Positions 16,194 to 22,869 of a stretch of 64,000 nucleotides of DNA are shown here, piece after piece (within the stretch, counting starts at the first letter, position 1; each line of letters opens with the position of its first letter). The notes below the pieces were generated by a model that saw only the letters and a program-made list of their open reading frames with translations, did not search any database and was not told the DNA's origin. The position numbers and the translations under genes were made by a program. The stretch spans positions 179,034-243,033 of the forward strand of contig CAZEFE010000005.1 of the NCBI GenBank assembly GCA_964511385.1, given 5' to 3'. The stretch is from CAILHX01 sp964511385. Lineage in GTDB: Bacteria > Pseudomonadota > Gammaproteobacteria > Burkholderiales > Methylophilaceae.

Positions 16194-16513
16194 GAGTTTC
16201 TCCGTTTCCAATCCTGCAAATAAGCCTTTGCTTGCTTTATGTCCTCGTCTTGAGAGCTTTTGTTGCCACCGCATAGCAACAGCACCAAGGATTGGCCGTG
16301 CCTAGCACAATAAAGCCTATACCCGGCTCCAACGTCTATGCGCAATTCAAGAACACCATCGCCGACCGGCTTGCAATCACCAAAGACTCCTGCCTCTAAG
16401 CGCCGAATGCGAGTACGTGCTGAAGCTTGGGCAATTTTGTCGCGCATCGAAGATAGCCATTCCGATATTGGCACGCGGCCATCGGTTCGTTGGTATCGGC
16501 GGACTTCAATCAT
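16190..16513 (-). CDS. Toxin, RelE/ParE-family (HigB/Gp49-like)
   Basis: A 107-residue basic protein: IEVRRYQRTDGRVPISEWLSSMRD, RIRRLEAGVFGDCKPVGDGVLELRIDVGAGYRLYC, then LVLLLCGGNKSSQDEDIKQAKAYLQDW. The ELRI-GYRLYC and LLLCGGNKSSQ-DI-KA blocks are typical of the Gp49-like 'addiction module killer' branch of RelE/ParE toxins, most of which are ribosome-dependent mRNA interferases. It is the upstream gene of a two-gene operon with the antitoxin. The start ATG 16513 is followed by coherent sequence; no truncation is apparent. Confidence 0.85.
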   Translation of the reverse strand: MIEVRRYQRTDGRVPISEWLSSMRDKIAQASARTRIRRLEAGVFGDCKPVGDGVLELRIDVGAGYRLYCARHGQSLVLLLCGGNKSSQDEDIKQAKAYLQDWKRRNS

Positions 16514-16686
16514 GGCGTCATTGTAACTTATAAACTACAAGAATCAAAGGAATTTCGCTTTTCCGTATCACATAATTTTGATTCTTGTGCTGTTGAATAA
16601 AGCCAGTAAAGCAGTGTTATTCGGAACTGATGAGTCATCGACTTTGATTTAGCATGACCATTCCTGATTACTTGAGGAATTGACTC

Positions 16687-16989
16687 ATGACCAACATCAT
16701 TCAGCAGCTTATCCAACGTCAAATTCAGACTTCCTTGGGATGCTCACTCCCTGATAGGGGGTTCCCGTGGGAGAACGTTCTTTGTTTCCATCAAGATTTT
16801 TTGGCAGAAGTAATTCCAGCCCTTTTTCTGATTGGCTTGGTGGTGGCGATTGTTACATACGCAACAGCACTGAGACAAGGCGGCTTGTTAATGTGTCTGA
16901 CGGTAATGACGTACCCCGCAGAGTTGACGCTGCTCGATCTGCCAGTGTTTGGTGCAGTTGTCGGCATCTCACGTTCCACCTCGGAATAA
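16687..16989 (+). CDS. Possible small membrane protein (doubtful)
   Basis: A 100-residue open frame whose ATG is preceded by GAGGAATTGACTC, a good ribosome site, and which has one plausible membrane helix (VIPALFLIGLVVAIVTYATAL). I recognise no family. It overlaps, on the opposite strand, the degenerate tail of the relaxase remnant, where the minus-strand reading no longer looks relaxase-like. It may be a real short gene or a chance frame. Confidence 0.25.
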   Translation: MTNIIQQLIQRQIQTSLGCSLPDRGFPWENVLCFHQDFLAEVIPALFLIGLVVAIVTYATALRQGGLLMCLTVMTYPAELTLLDLPVFGAVVGISRSTSE

Positions 16990-17584
16990 TCGAGCGTGGT
17001 GTCTTTGGCATTGCTCTTTGTCAGTGCCCTGGCAAGCTCCTTGAGCGTTGCCATGTGGTCAAAGCCAGCAAGAGGGTCTTTTGGGTCGAGGATCTGCGTG
17101 TTAGCGTAGTTGTTCAGGAAGTCGCGCACGTCCAAGAATCTGTCGCCTGTGGTGCGAACTTGCTCGCGCAGCACCACAACTGGGCTTGCAGGATTGGCTT
17201 TTGTAATTTTCTCGGCGATTTTGTCGGCAAGTGACACCATGCTCGGCGTTGCCTCGATGTCGTGCTCAGCAGCGGCACGTTCAATCTGATTTTTGATCTG
17301 ATGTTCGCTGCAGTACAGCTCGCACACATCCCTGTGGCGCGACATGGCGACGTAGCCAAGCTCCTTGTCGAGCATGGCTCCAGCGGCATAGAAAAACGCC
17401 CGGTCACGCGTGTGTGAGAAGAGAGCCAGTTGCTTGCACGCTCCGCCGCGTGCTCTTGCGACACTTTTGCGTCGAGGAATTCGACTACCAACCTCGCGAG
17501 CGTGGGAGCAATCTCGTTCGCTATTTGGCTCACGGTAATATTTTGCCCACTGGAGGATGGTGAAGTAGTGGTTATGCCGCTCAT
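16791..17584 (-). pseudogene. Mobilisation relaxase remnant, frameshifted and truncated
   Basis: Two overlapping frames together make a decayed gene. The first begins at ATG 17584 (MSGITTTSPSSSGQNITVSQ) and runs to ASNWLSSHTR near 17410. The next frame then takes over with DRAFFYAAGAMLDKELGYVAMSRHRDVCELY, the C-terminal signature of large TraA/MobA-type relaxase-helicases, and continues to about 16990. The switch falls in a CT/CA-rich dinucleotide tract, so a one-base indel is the likely cause. The relaxase catalytic N-terminus and helicase motifs are missing, so it cannot nick DNA. The sequence after about 16990 looks unrelated. The first ATG overlaps the stop of the ribbon-helix-helix gene (ATGA), the expected mob operon order. 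Confidence 0.7.
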
Positions 17585-17826
17585 GCTGCCTCCGCCATCA
17601 TGACCAGTCTGTTCATTGTTTTGTCCAAACCATCTAGCCTCGCCGTCAGCCGAGCTTCAAGCCCGGCCAGGCGATCTATCTCAGACTGATCTTTCAAATG
17701 CTCAAAAACGATTTGGCGCAGGTAGTCTGCAACGGACTGATTTTTGCGATTTGCCAGCATCGCAACCTGATCGGCCACGCGCTCAGGCAATCTGACACTG
17801 ACTGGACGTGATGTTTGTTGTGCCAT
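17581..17826 (-). CDS. Ribbon-helix-helix mobilisation accessory protein (MobC-like)
   Basis: An 81-residue protein with an N-terminal ribbon-helix-helix (RPVSVRLPERVADQVAMLANRKNQSVADYLRQIVFEHL) and a helical C-terminal half (LEARLTARLDGLDKTMNRLVMMAE). Such proteins bind near oriT and help a relaxase, or repress their own promoter. It precedes the relaxase remnant with a four-base overlap, which supports the mobilisation role. The start ATG 17826 has GGAGAGC upstream (AAGGAGAGCACG). It appears intact although its partner has decayed. Confidence 0.7.
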   Translation of the reverse strand: MAQQTSRPVSVRLPERVADQVAMLANRKNQSVADYLRQIVFEHLKDQSEIDRLAGLEARLTARLDGLDKTMNRLVMMAEAA

Positions 17827-18234
17827 CGTGCTCTCCTTGAAAATCCACAGGAATTCCCTGTTGATTCCATTATTAGCTCAGCGCAACGGCGGTGGTCAAT
17901 CGGTATTTATCACGTAGAATCGCGTTTATTTTCAGTATGATATACACGATACAAACAAAATCTGATTACACTTTCACAGCGATATAAACGAAACATCAAT
18001 CCAGAGTGGGCGTCTGTGAATATTCTTTGTAATCAGTGAGTCCGCATCCATGTATTAATCATGATAATTTCGATTACGAAACATTTTTCTTGATACGCAC
18101 ATGTGCGTAGCGAAAAAGACACAGTAAGCGATACGTACTAGACAGCAAGCCTAATCTGAATACATGAATAAAAAGAAATCCATAGAACCCCAGGCCGGGT
18201 GAGGATCGCTCAAAATACAAAGCAGTTCCAAAGG
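17827..18234. other. AT-rich non-coding stretch, candidate oriT/regulatory region
   Basis: About 400 bp without a convincing gene, clearly more AT-rich than the flanks. It is upstream of the ribbon-helix-helix gene, where an origin of transfer would be expected. It contains a perfect 16-bp palindrome TACGCACATGTGCGTA at 18094-18109. I could not match a known nic site. Confidence 0.4.
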
Positions 18235-18363
18235 ATGCATCAATCATGCATGCGAGATGATTTCATTCGCGCCCATTTGCTCGGAATGCGTATCGATGAA
18301 GTAACGGAGCAGATGACGCACGCAATCCAACTATTGCTTAGCCTGTCGGCAAAGTCTCGCTAA
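18235..18363 (+). CDS. Possible 42-residue (or 37-residue) micro-protein
   Basis: A short frame ending ...IQLLLSLSAKSR with a regular amphipathic pattern (FIRAHLLGMRIDEVTEQMTHAI). AAAGG lies at the first ATG (18235), and a second ATG at 18250 gives 37 residues. It lies between the AT-rich region and the hairpin cluster of element B. The stop TAA is in the loop of the first hairpin. No family is recognised; coding status is uncertain. Confidence 0.3.
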   Translation: MHQSCMRDDFIRAHLLGMRIDEVTEQMTHAIQLLLSLSAKSR

Positions 18364-18477
18364 AAGGCGAGACGCCCGGCGTGCCACCAAAGGTGCGTCG
18401 GGTGTGAGAAAAACAAAGGTGAAGCCAAGGCGAAGACGAAGGCGAGCCGCTTGGATCAGCTTGGCTGATCCAAGCGG
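18354..18477. repeat. Cluster of three hairpins in element B
   Basis: Three successive inverted repeats: GTCTCGC/GCGAGAC (18354-18360, 18367-18373), a longer imperfect one centred on CACCAAAGGTG (~18375-18402), and a perfect 14-bp stem CCGCTTGGATCAGC / GCTGATCCAAGCGG (18447-18460, 18464-18477, loop TTG). None has a U-run. Such clusters occur at transfer or replication origins; the function here is unknown. Confidence 0.5.
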
Positions 18478-18565
18478 GGAGGCAAAGCCAATCCTGAAAG
18501 TGCCAACGCACAAACCACTTGAACCCCACCAACGAAACGGCAAGGCTAAAAACCGCAACCACCCC

Positions 18566-18587
18566 GACATGTCGAATTCGACATGTC
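18566..18587. repeat. Perfect 22-bp palindrome upstream of a small element B gene
   Basis: A fully symmetric 22-bp site whose half is GACATGTCGAA, 72 bp before the gene at 18659. Related half-sites (GTCGAA, ATTCGAC) recur within the next 45 bp. Probable binding site for a dimeric regulator. Confidence 0.5.
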
Positions 18588-18658
18588 TTGGACACCTTTC
18601 GCGCAAGTCGAAAAAGTGTCATATTCGACGCGTTAACGACTTCTATTTGGGGTTTGAA

Positions 18659-18928
18659 ATGGATGAGGAGAGCATGAAAACGAAAATTGAATGTGCATCA
18701 AGCGAATCTGAGCTTGATAGCATCGTATTGAGTATGCCGTCTGAGATGAGAACCCAGCTCAGTATCACCATTGATAATAAGAGGCGAAGACTGCGTGAAA
18801 AGAAGCAGCAGCTACAGAATCCAGAGCCGTCTGCTTCATTGCAAACGAATGAGGTCGATGAGGTCGATGACTTGGCCACCGCATCTCCGGAAGAAACTCC
18901 ATCAAAGCCAAAAAAGATGGGGATGTAA
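18659..18928 (+). CDS. Hypothetical charged small protein of element B
   Basis: An 89-residue protein, MDEESMKTKIECASSESELDSIV..., with a central basic helix (DNKRRRLREKKQQL) and an acidic tail containing NEVDEVDDLATASPEE from a short DNA duplication (GAGGTCGAT twice). I recognise no family. The start at ATG 18659 avoids a long low-quality N-terminal extension; ATG 18674 is another option. It lies seven bases from the stop of the convergent replication-like gene and downstream of a 22-bp palindrome. The helical, charged composition would suit a regulator or nucleic-acid-associated protein, but that is only an impression. Confidence 0.5.
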   Translation: MDEESMKTKIECASSESELDSIVLSMPSEMRTQLSITIDNKRRRLREKKQQLQNPEPSASLQTNEVDEVDDLATASPEETPSKPKKMGM

Positions 18929-18935
18929 TGTGGCG

Positions 18936-19568
18936 TTAGGATGTTGCCTGTGAGGCCGAGGTCTGCCCACGCTGTTTTCGTATCTTTTCCAGCACTGCGG
19001 TTCCAACCGAAAACGACTTCTCATCTATAACCACGTCCTGGGTTTGGTGGGTGCGGTGCTTGGCATTCGCGATTTCTCGCTCGCGCTGCATCCGCACCTT
19101 AGCGCCCCGTTCGATTAACTTTTCCTCAGAGAGAATCGACAGGTATTTTTCCACCACGTTGATTGGATATTGCACTAAATCTTTCGTATTTCCAGACCGT
19201 TCGCCCATCCGAATAGATTCTTCGACCAGTTTCCTGCGAGCGGTTTCCTGTTCGCTTCTCGATAAACCAAGTTCCCATTCCCAACTCTGCGGCACAACGA
19301 AGTCTTTTACTTCTCCGTCGCCAGTTGACCTTTTTATGGTTGTGCCTGGTTCGATCATGATCCCATTCACCCTGTATGCATCTCGATTTTTGTAGAACCA
19401 TCCAGCCTTGTTGTCAGTCCTCTTGTGCCAATATATTGCCTGACATAAAAATAGAGCTGCTGTAGCCCCTAAAGCTCGGGCCAGCGCTGGTCTAAATGCA
19501 ACTACGTCCTTGGGGTCTAATAGATCGGCGACCAGGCGATGGATTTCGATGTTGCTAAGCTCGCTCAT
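18936..19568 (-). CDS. Phage/plasmid replication-module-like winged-helix protein (element B)
   Basis: A 210-residue protein beginning MSELSNIEIHRLVADLLDPKDVVAFRPALARALGATAALFLCQAIYWHKRT. The 'FRPALARALG-AALFLCQAIYW' block with a later LGLSRSEQETARRKLVE helix pair is typical of proteins found in phage or island replication regions, which carry winged-helix folds. I set the start at ATG 19568, preceded by AGGTGG eight bases upstream. It follows the AlpA-like gene at 13 bp, so the two form an operon, parallel to the AlpA/winged-helix order in element A. It is probably a replication or regulatory factor; the biochemical role is not established. Confidence 0.5.
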   Translation of the reverse strand: MSELSNIEIHRLVADLLDPKDVVAFRPALARALGATAALFLCQAIYWHKRTDNKAGWFYKNRDAYRVNGIMIEPGTTIKRSTGDGEVKDFVVPQSWEWELGLSRSEQETARRKLVEESIRMGERSGNTKDLVQYPINVVEKYLSILSEEKLIERGAKVRMQREREIANAKHRTHQTQDVVIDEKSFSVGTAVLEKIRKQRGQTSASQATS

Positions 19569-19580
19569 AATTCTGACCAC

Positions 19581-19904
19581 CTATCGCGATGCAGCAGCAG
19601 AAGTTGAGGATTGACGTCGGCGCTCCATCGCCGACCTGGTTGTGCCCTTGGGGCGGCCCCGATTATTTCCTGACGGCTCTTGTGGTTGGGGTAGCCCATC
19701 GAATGCGCCGTGCTGCCGTAACCATTCCATGGTCACAGTTTTATTCCATAGCTTCCGCCGAGAGCCGGGGAGGGAGAAGTGCGGGGGTAAGGACTTGGGG
19801 TTGCGGTGAATGTCGCTGTAGACGCTGGCAACACTCTTGTGGAGTAGTTTTGCGATTTCCTCGATGGTCAGGAAATCAAGGCTCTGTTCATGTTGGTTTT
19901 GCAT
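19581..19904 (-). CDS. AlpA-like DNA-binding protein with AT-hook-like tail (element B)
   Basis: A 107-residue protein with winged-helix AlpA-type domain (FLTIEEIAKLLHKSVASVYSDIHRNP, LPGSRRKLWNKTVTMEWLRQHG) and a basic tail NNRGRPKGTTRSAMERRRQ containing an AT-hook-like RGRP core. It corresponds position by position to the element A protein at 13946-14260 (xSVYSDxxRNP, LPGSxRxLW) but is well diverged. A role as excision factor for the adjacent integrase, or as activator of the downstream replication-like gene, is likely from context. ATG 19904 is preferred to an upstream ATG because the HTH begins about ten residues in. Confidence 0.65.
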   Translation of the reverse strand: MQNQHEQSLDFLTIEEIAKLLHKSVASVYSDIHRNPKSLPPHFSLPGSRRKLWNKTVTMEWLRQHGAFDGLPQPQEPSGNNRGRPKGTTRSAMERRRQSSTSAAASR

Positions 19905-20297
19905 GGCATCGTCCCAATGGAACCCAGCCCGCGCTTGAATAGCGAGCAAGGGTAATCAGGGCATGGACGATGCAGTTGTCGCGGCGGGTGGTTGGCCCGC
20001 TGGCCATGGATGGCCGTCCCGGTTTTTAGGTCTCTAAATTACTTCCCCCGGACGCGGTAAGCGTGATATGCCTTGGCTCGGACTGATCCCATTGCAGGGC
20101 GCGTCGCAACATGCTCCGTGCGCCCTTATGCACGGCAACGACTCGCCTTCAGATGGACTTGGCCCCCGCTACCCCTTGGTTTCAGGCTTTTTGATAATCA
20201 ATCTCCAGCCAGGATAGTTTGGCAAGCACAATCAACGGCTCACGAGTTGATTATGTATGAGCGGGTTTTCATTCGTCAAGCAGATTGCTGCATTGGT
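19905..20297. other. Gene-free right end of element B
   Basis: About 390 bp upstream of the AlpA-like gene with no convincing coding frame on either strand. It should hold the promoter of the minus-strand AlpA/replication-like operon. I see no further structure until the arm-type repeats at 20298. Confidence 0.4.
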
Positions 20298-20327
20298 CAG
20301 CACAATTTCAGCACAATCATTGTGCTG
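20298..20327 (+). repeat. Arm-type repeats of element B, right
   Basis: CAGCACA at 20298-20304 and 20309-20315 (11-bp spacing) followed by the inverted copy TGTGCTG at 20321-20327. It matches the pair at 14713-14730 and completes the two ends of element B. Confidence 0.55.
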
Positions 20328-20352
20328 AAACATGCAAAATGGTGCAAAGTAA

Positions 20353-20399
20353 CGCAAAAGAAAAAACCGGCTAAGTGACGGTTTATCTTGGTGTATTAC
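20353..20399 (-). repeat. Terminator-like repeat beside tRNA-Val, element B right end
   Basis: Nearly identical to 14559-14603, including the AAACCG...CGGTTT hairpin, here with one stem mismatch. It serves as the current transcription end of tRNA-Val and forms part of the duplicated attachment block. Confidence 0.6.
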
Positions 20400-20474
20400 T
20401 GGTGGGCGGTACTGGGATCGAACCAGTGACCCCTGCCGTGTGAAGGCAGTGCTCTACCGCTGAGCTAACCGCCC
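20400..20474 (-). tRNA. tRNA-Val (anticodon CAC), intact, integration target
   Basis: A 75-nt cloverleaf with encoded CCA: acceptor GGGCGGT/ACCGCCC, D-arm GCTCAGCGGTAGAGC, anticodon stem CTGCC/GGCAG with loop TTCACAC (anticodon CAC, reads GTG), T-arm with TTCGATC. The 3' 45 bases are repeated at 13092-13136 and 14604-14648, so this is the attachment gene of the island. The gene stays intact because each insertion restores the 3' end. Confidence 0.97.
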
Positions 20475-20486
20475 AAGAAGGCCGGC

Positions 20487-20515
20487 ATTTAACCACAACC
20501 ACTTTCTTTAGTCAA
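20487..20515 (-). promoter_or_regulatory. Sigma-70 promoter of tRNA-Val
   Basis: On the minus strand: -35 TTGACT (20510-20515), 17-bp spacer, -10 TTAAAT (20487-20492), ending 12 bp before the tRNA 5' end. A near-consensus promoter, so transcription enters the island from this end. Confidence 0.75.
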
Positions 20516-20552
20516 TGCGGATAACACCGTCCGGCCAACTGTCATGACCATA

Positions 20553-21869
20553 TCACGCCAGTTGCGCCCATAAATCATGCTGATCGGAGTCAGTAATCAG
20601 CACCTCGACAAAGTCACCAACCTGTAGTTGATCACCGTCGGCAATATAGACCAACCCGTCAATCTCGGGTGCATCGGCATAACTGCGCGCCACCGCGCCC
20701 TCTTCCGTCACTTCATCCACCAGCACCGTCATGGTGCGGTCTATATGCCTGGCCAGCCTTGCTGCGCTGATGTCGGCCTGGGTTTCCATGAAGATGGCCT
20801 GGCGCTCTTGCCGCACGGCTTCCGGCAATGCACCCGGCAACTCGTTGGCCGCAGCGCCTTCCACTGGCGAATAGGCAAAGCAGCCGACTCGGTCCAATTG
20901 CGCTTCTTCCAGGAAATCCAGCAGCATCTGGAAGTCTTCGTCAGTTTCCCCCGGGAAACCTGCGATAAACGTGCTGCGAATGACAATGTCCGGGCAAATC
21001 TCACGCCAGCCGCGAATACGTTCCAGCGTATTTTCAATGTTGCCGGGGCGGCGCATGGCCTTGAGGATCGCCGGGCTGGCATGCTGAAACGGAATGTCCA
21101 GATAGGGCAAAATCCTCCCCTCCGCCATCAGCGGAATGACTTCATCCACATGCGGGTACGGGTAGACATAATGCAGCCGTACCCAAGCCCCCAATTCACC
21201 GAGGGCGGATGCCAGTTCGGTCATGCGCGTCTTGAGCGGCCGACCATTCCAGAAGCCGGTCCGGTACTTTACATCCACGCCGTAAGCGCTGGTGTCTTGG
21301 GAGATCACCAGCAGTTCCTTGACGCCGGCTTCCACCAGACGCTCCGCCTCGCTCATCACCTCCCCCACCGGACGACTGACCAGATCGCCGCGCAAGGACG
21401 GGATGATGCAGAAACTGCAGCGGTGGTTACAGCCTTCGGAAATTTTCAGATAGGCGTAATGATCCGGTGTCAGCCTGACACCCTGCGGCGGAATCAGGTC
21501 GGTATACGGGTCATGCAGTTTGGGCAAATGCGCATGCACCGCCTCCATCACTTCATCCAGGGCATGAGGGCCGGTCACGGCAAGCACACTGGGATGGGCA
21601 TCCCGAACCACGCTGCCTTTGGCGCCCAGACAGCCGGTGACAATAACCTTGCCGTTCTCCGTCAGCGCTTCGCCGATGGCATCCAGCGATTCTTCTACCG
21701 CAGCATCAATAAAACCACAGGTATTAACCACCACCAGGTCGGCATCCTGATAGCTGCCGGAAATTTCGTAACCTTCGGCACGGAGTTGGGTCAGGATACG
21801 CTCGGCATCGGAAGATGCCTTGGGGCAGCCTAAAGAAACGAAACCGACTTGGGGAAGCGCTTTACTCAT
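20553..21869 (-). CDS. rimO: Ribosomal protein S12 methylthiotransferase RimO
   Basis: A 438-residue radical-SAM enzyme that adds a methylthio group to the conserved aspartate of ribosomal protein uS12. The N-terminal UPF0004 domain opens with VGFVSLGCPKASSDAERIL and supplies three cluster cysteines. The radical-SAM CxxxCxxC appears as SEGCNHRCSFCIIP, and a C-terminal TRAM domain ends the protein (DGLVYIADGDQLQVGDFVEV). The length is normal. It lies just outside the tRNA-Val island and is transcribed towards it. The start ATG 21869 is 15 bp from the divergent small membrane gene. Confidence 0.96.
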   Translation of the reverse strand: MSKALPQVGFVSLGCPKASSDAERILTQLRAEGYEISGSYQDADLVVVNTCGFIDAAVEESLDAIGEALTENGKVIVTGCLGAKGSVVRDAHPSVLAVTGPHALDEVMEAVHAHLPKLHDPYTDLIPPQGVRLTPDHYAYLKISEGCNHRCSFCIIPSLRGDLVSRPVGEVMSEAERLVEAGVKELLVISQDTSAYGVDVKYRTGFWNGRPLKTRMTELASALGELGAWVRLHYVYPYPHVDEVIPLMAEGRILPYLDIPFQHASPAILKAMRRPGNIENTLERIRGWREICPDIVIRSTFIAGFPGETDEDFQMLLDFLEEAQLDRVGCFAYSPVEGAAANELPGALPEAVRQERQAIFMETQADISAARLARHIDRTMTVLVDEVTEEGAVARSYADAPEIDGLVYIADGDQLQVGDFVEVLITDSDQHDLWAQLA

Positions 21870-21884
21870 GCTAATCTGACTTTC

Positions 21885-22106
21885 ATGTATATCGTTGCAA
21901 TTACCTGGCTGTACGTCGCACTGATGATAGCGGTCACCGAACGCAGCGTGCCTGGCGCACTGCTGAGCTTTACCTTTTACGGGCTATTGCCCTGCGCATT
22001 GCTGTTATGGATTGTTGGCACGCCGCAGCGCAAACGCAACAAGCTAGCCAAGATTGCCCAGCAGGACCCTGGTCAGCCAGATAGTACTGATCCCAAGGCT
22101 GATTAA
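21885..22106 (+). CDS. Small two-helix membrane protein
   Basis: A 73-residue protein MYIVAITWLYVALMIAVTERSV... with two hydrophobic segments (about 1-18 and 26-46) and a charged C-terminal tail (PQRKRNKLAKIAQQDPGQPDSTDPKAD). I recognise no named family. It starts 15 bp from rimO, divergently, and its last 63 bp overlap the 3' end of the convergent ZIP transporter gene; such overlap is unusual. The coding potential of the first half, which does not overlap anything, is good (typical membrane codon pattern). Function unknown. Confidence 0.6.
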   Translation: MYIVAITWLYVALMIAVTERSVPGALLSFTFYGLLPCALLLWIVGTPQRKRNKLAKIAQQDPGQPDSTDPKAD

Positions 22107-22847
22107 CACCACCTGTTGTATCGTTGCGTGAATTTCCGGGCGCTTGTGCAGGCCGGGGATCAAGTCGGCAACCGCGACATAAATCATGCTGGATGCGGCC
22201 AGGCCCAGCACATAAGGAACCCATTCCTGCATCATACCCAGCGCGTAATAAGCCAGTACCCCGCCAACCAGCGTGGCAACGCTGGACAGCAAGTTAAGCG
22301 TGATCGCCTGTTTGCGGTTGTAGCCCGAGTGCAGCAGGATGAGGAAATCCCCGACTTCCTGCGGGATTTCATGGGCGATAATTGCCAGAGCGGTCACCAC
22401 CCCAAGGTTAAAATCCGCCAGGAATGCCGCCGCGATCAGAATCCCGTCAACAAAGTTGTGGAACGTATCACCGATGGTGATCATCAAGCCGCTTCTGCCG
22501 TGATCGTGCTGGTGCACATGAGCATGCGCTTGGGCGTGCTCATGCTCCGGCGCGTGCGCCTCGCACTCTTCAACGTGACAATGGCGCCACAGCACCAGTT
22601 TTTCCAGCACGAAAAACACCAGGATGCCAACCAGGATCGTGGCCGCCATGCTCTGTGGGGAGGCCGCGCCACTGAAGGCTTCGGGGATAATGTCCAGGAA
22701 CGCTGCGCCCAATAAGGCACCAATCGCGTAACTGACCAGCACCGGCACCCAGGAGGTACGGGCATTCAATGCAACAATCGCCGCAGCGGCAATACTGATA
22801 ATGCCACCGAGAAAACTGGCGAAGATAATGGCGGTCAAGGTATTCAT
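22044..22847 (-). CDS. ZIP-family divalent metal transporter
   Basis: A 267-residue inner-membrane protein with about eight membrane helices that imports Zn or related divalent metals. The histidine-rich cytoplasmic loop between helices 3 and 4 (HEHAQAHAHVHQHDHG) and the metal-site motifs HNFVDG in helix 4 and HEIPQEVGDF in helix 5 are diagnostic. It resembles the GufA/ZIP branch found in many bacteria. No metal-responsive site is obvious upstream. The 3' end overlaps the convergent small membrane gene by 63 bp. Substrate specificity cannot be told from sequence. Confidence 0.9.
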   Translation of the reverse strand: MNTLTAIIFASFLGGIISIAAAAIVALNARTSWVPVLVSYAIGALLGAAFLDIIPEAFSGAASPQSMAATILVGILVFFVLEKLVLWRHCHVEECEAHAPEHEHAQAHAHVHQHDHGRSGLMITIGDTFHNFVDGILIAAAFLADFNLGVVTALAIIAHEIPQEVGDFLILLHSGYNRKQAITLNLLSSVATLVGGVLAYYALGMMQEWVPYVLGLAASSMIYVAVADLIPGLHKRPEIHATIQQVVLISLGISTIWLTRVLLGNLG

Positions 22848-22869
22848 TCTTATCAGTATATCAGCCGTG

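Noticed and set aside
16528..16722. 64-codon minus-strand frame upstream of the toxin gene
   Set aside because: No ribosome site, no motif and biased composition; the segment more likely holds the toxin-antitoxin promoter.
20073..20378. 101-codon plus-strand frame at the right end of element B
   Set aside because: It runs through the arm-type repeats and into the attachment block, has no ribosome site and no protein-like pattern.
20628..21833. Long open frame on the plus strand (about 400 codons) opposite rimO
   Set aside because: It mirrors rimO codon positions, has a His/Gln/Arg-rich composition typical of antisense frames in GC-rich DNA, and has no recognisable motif.
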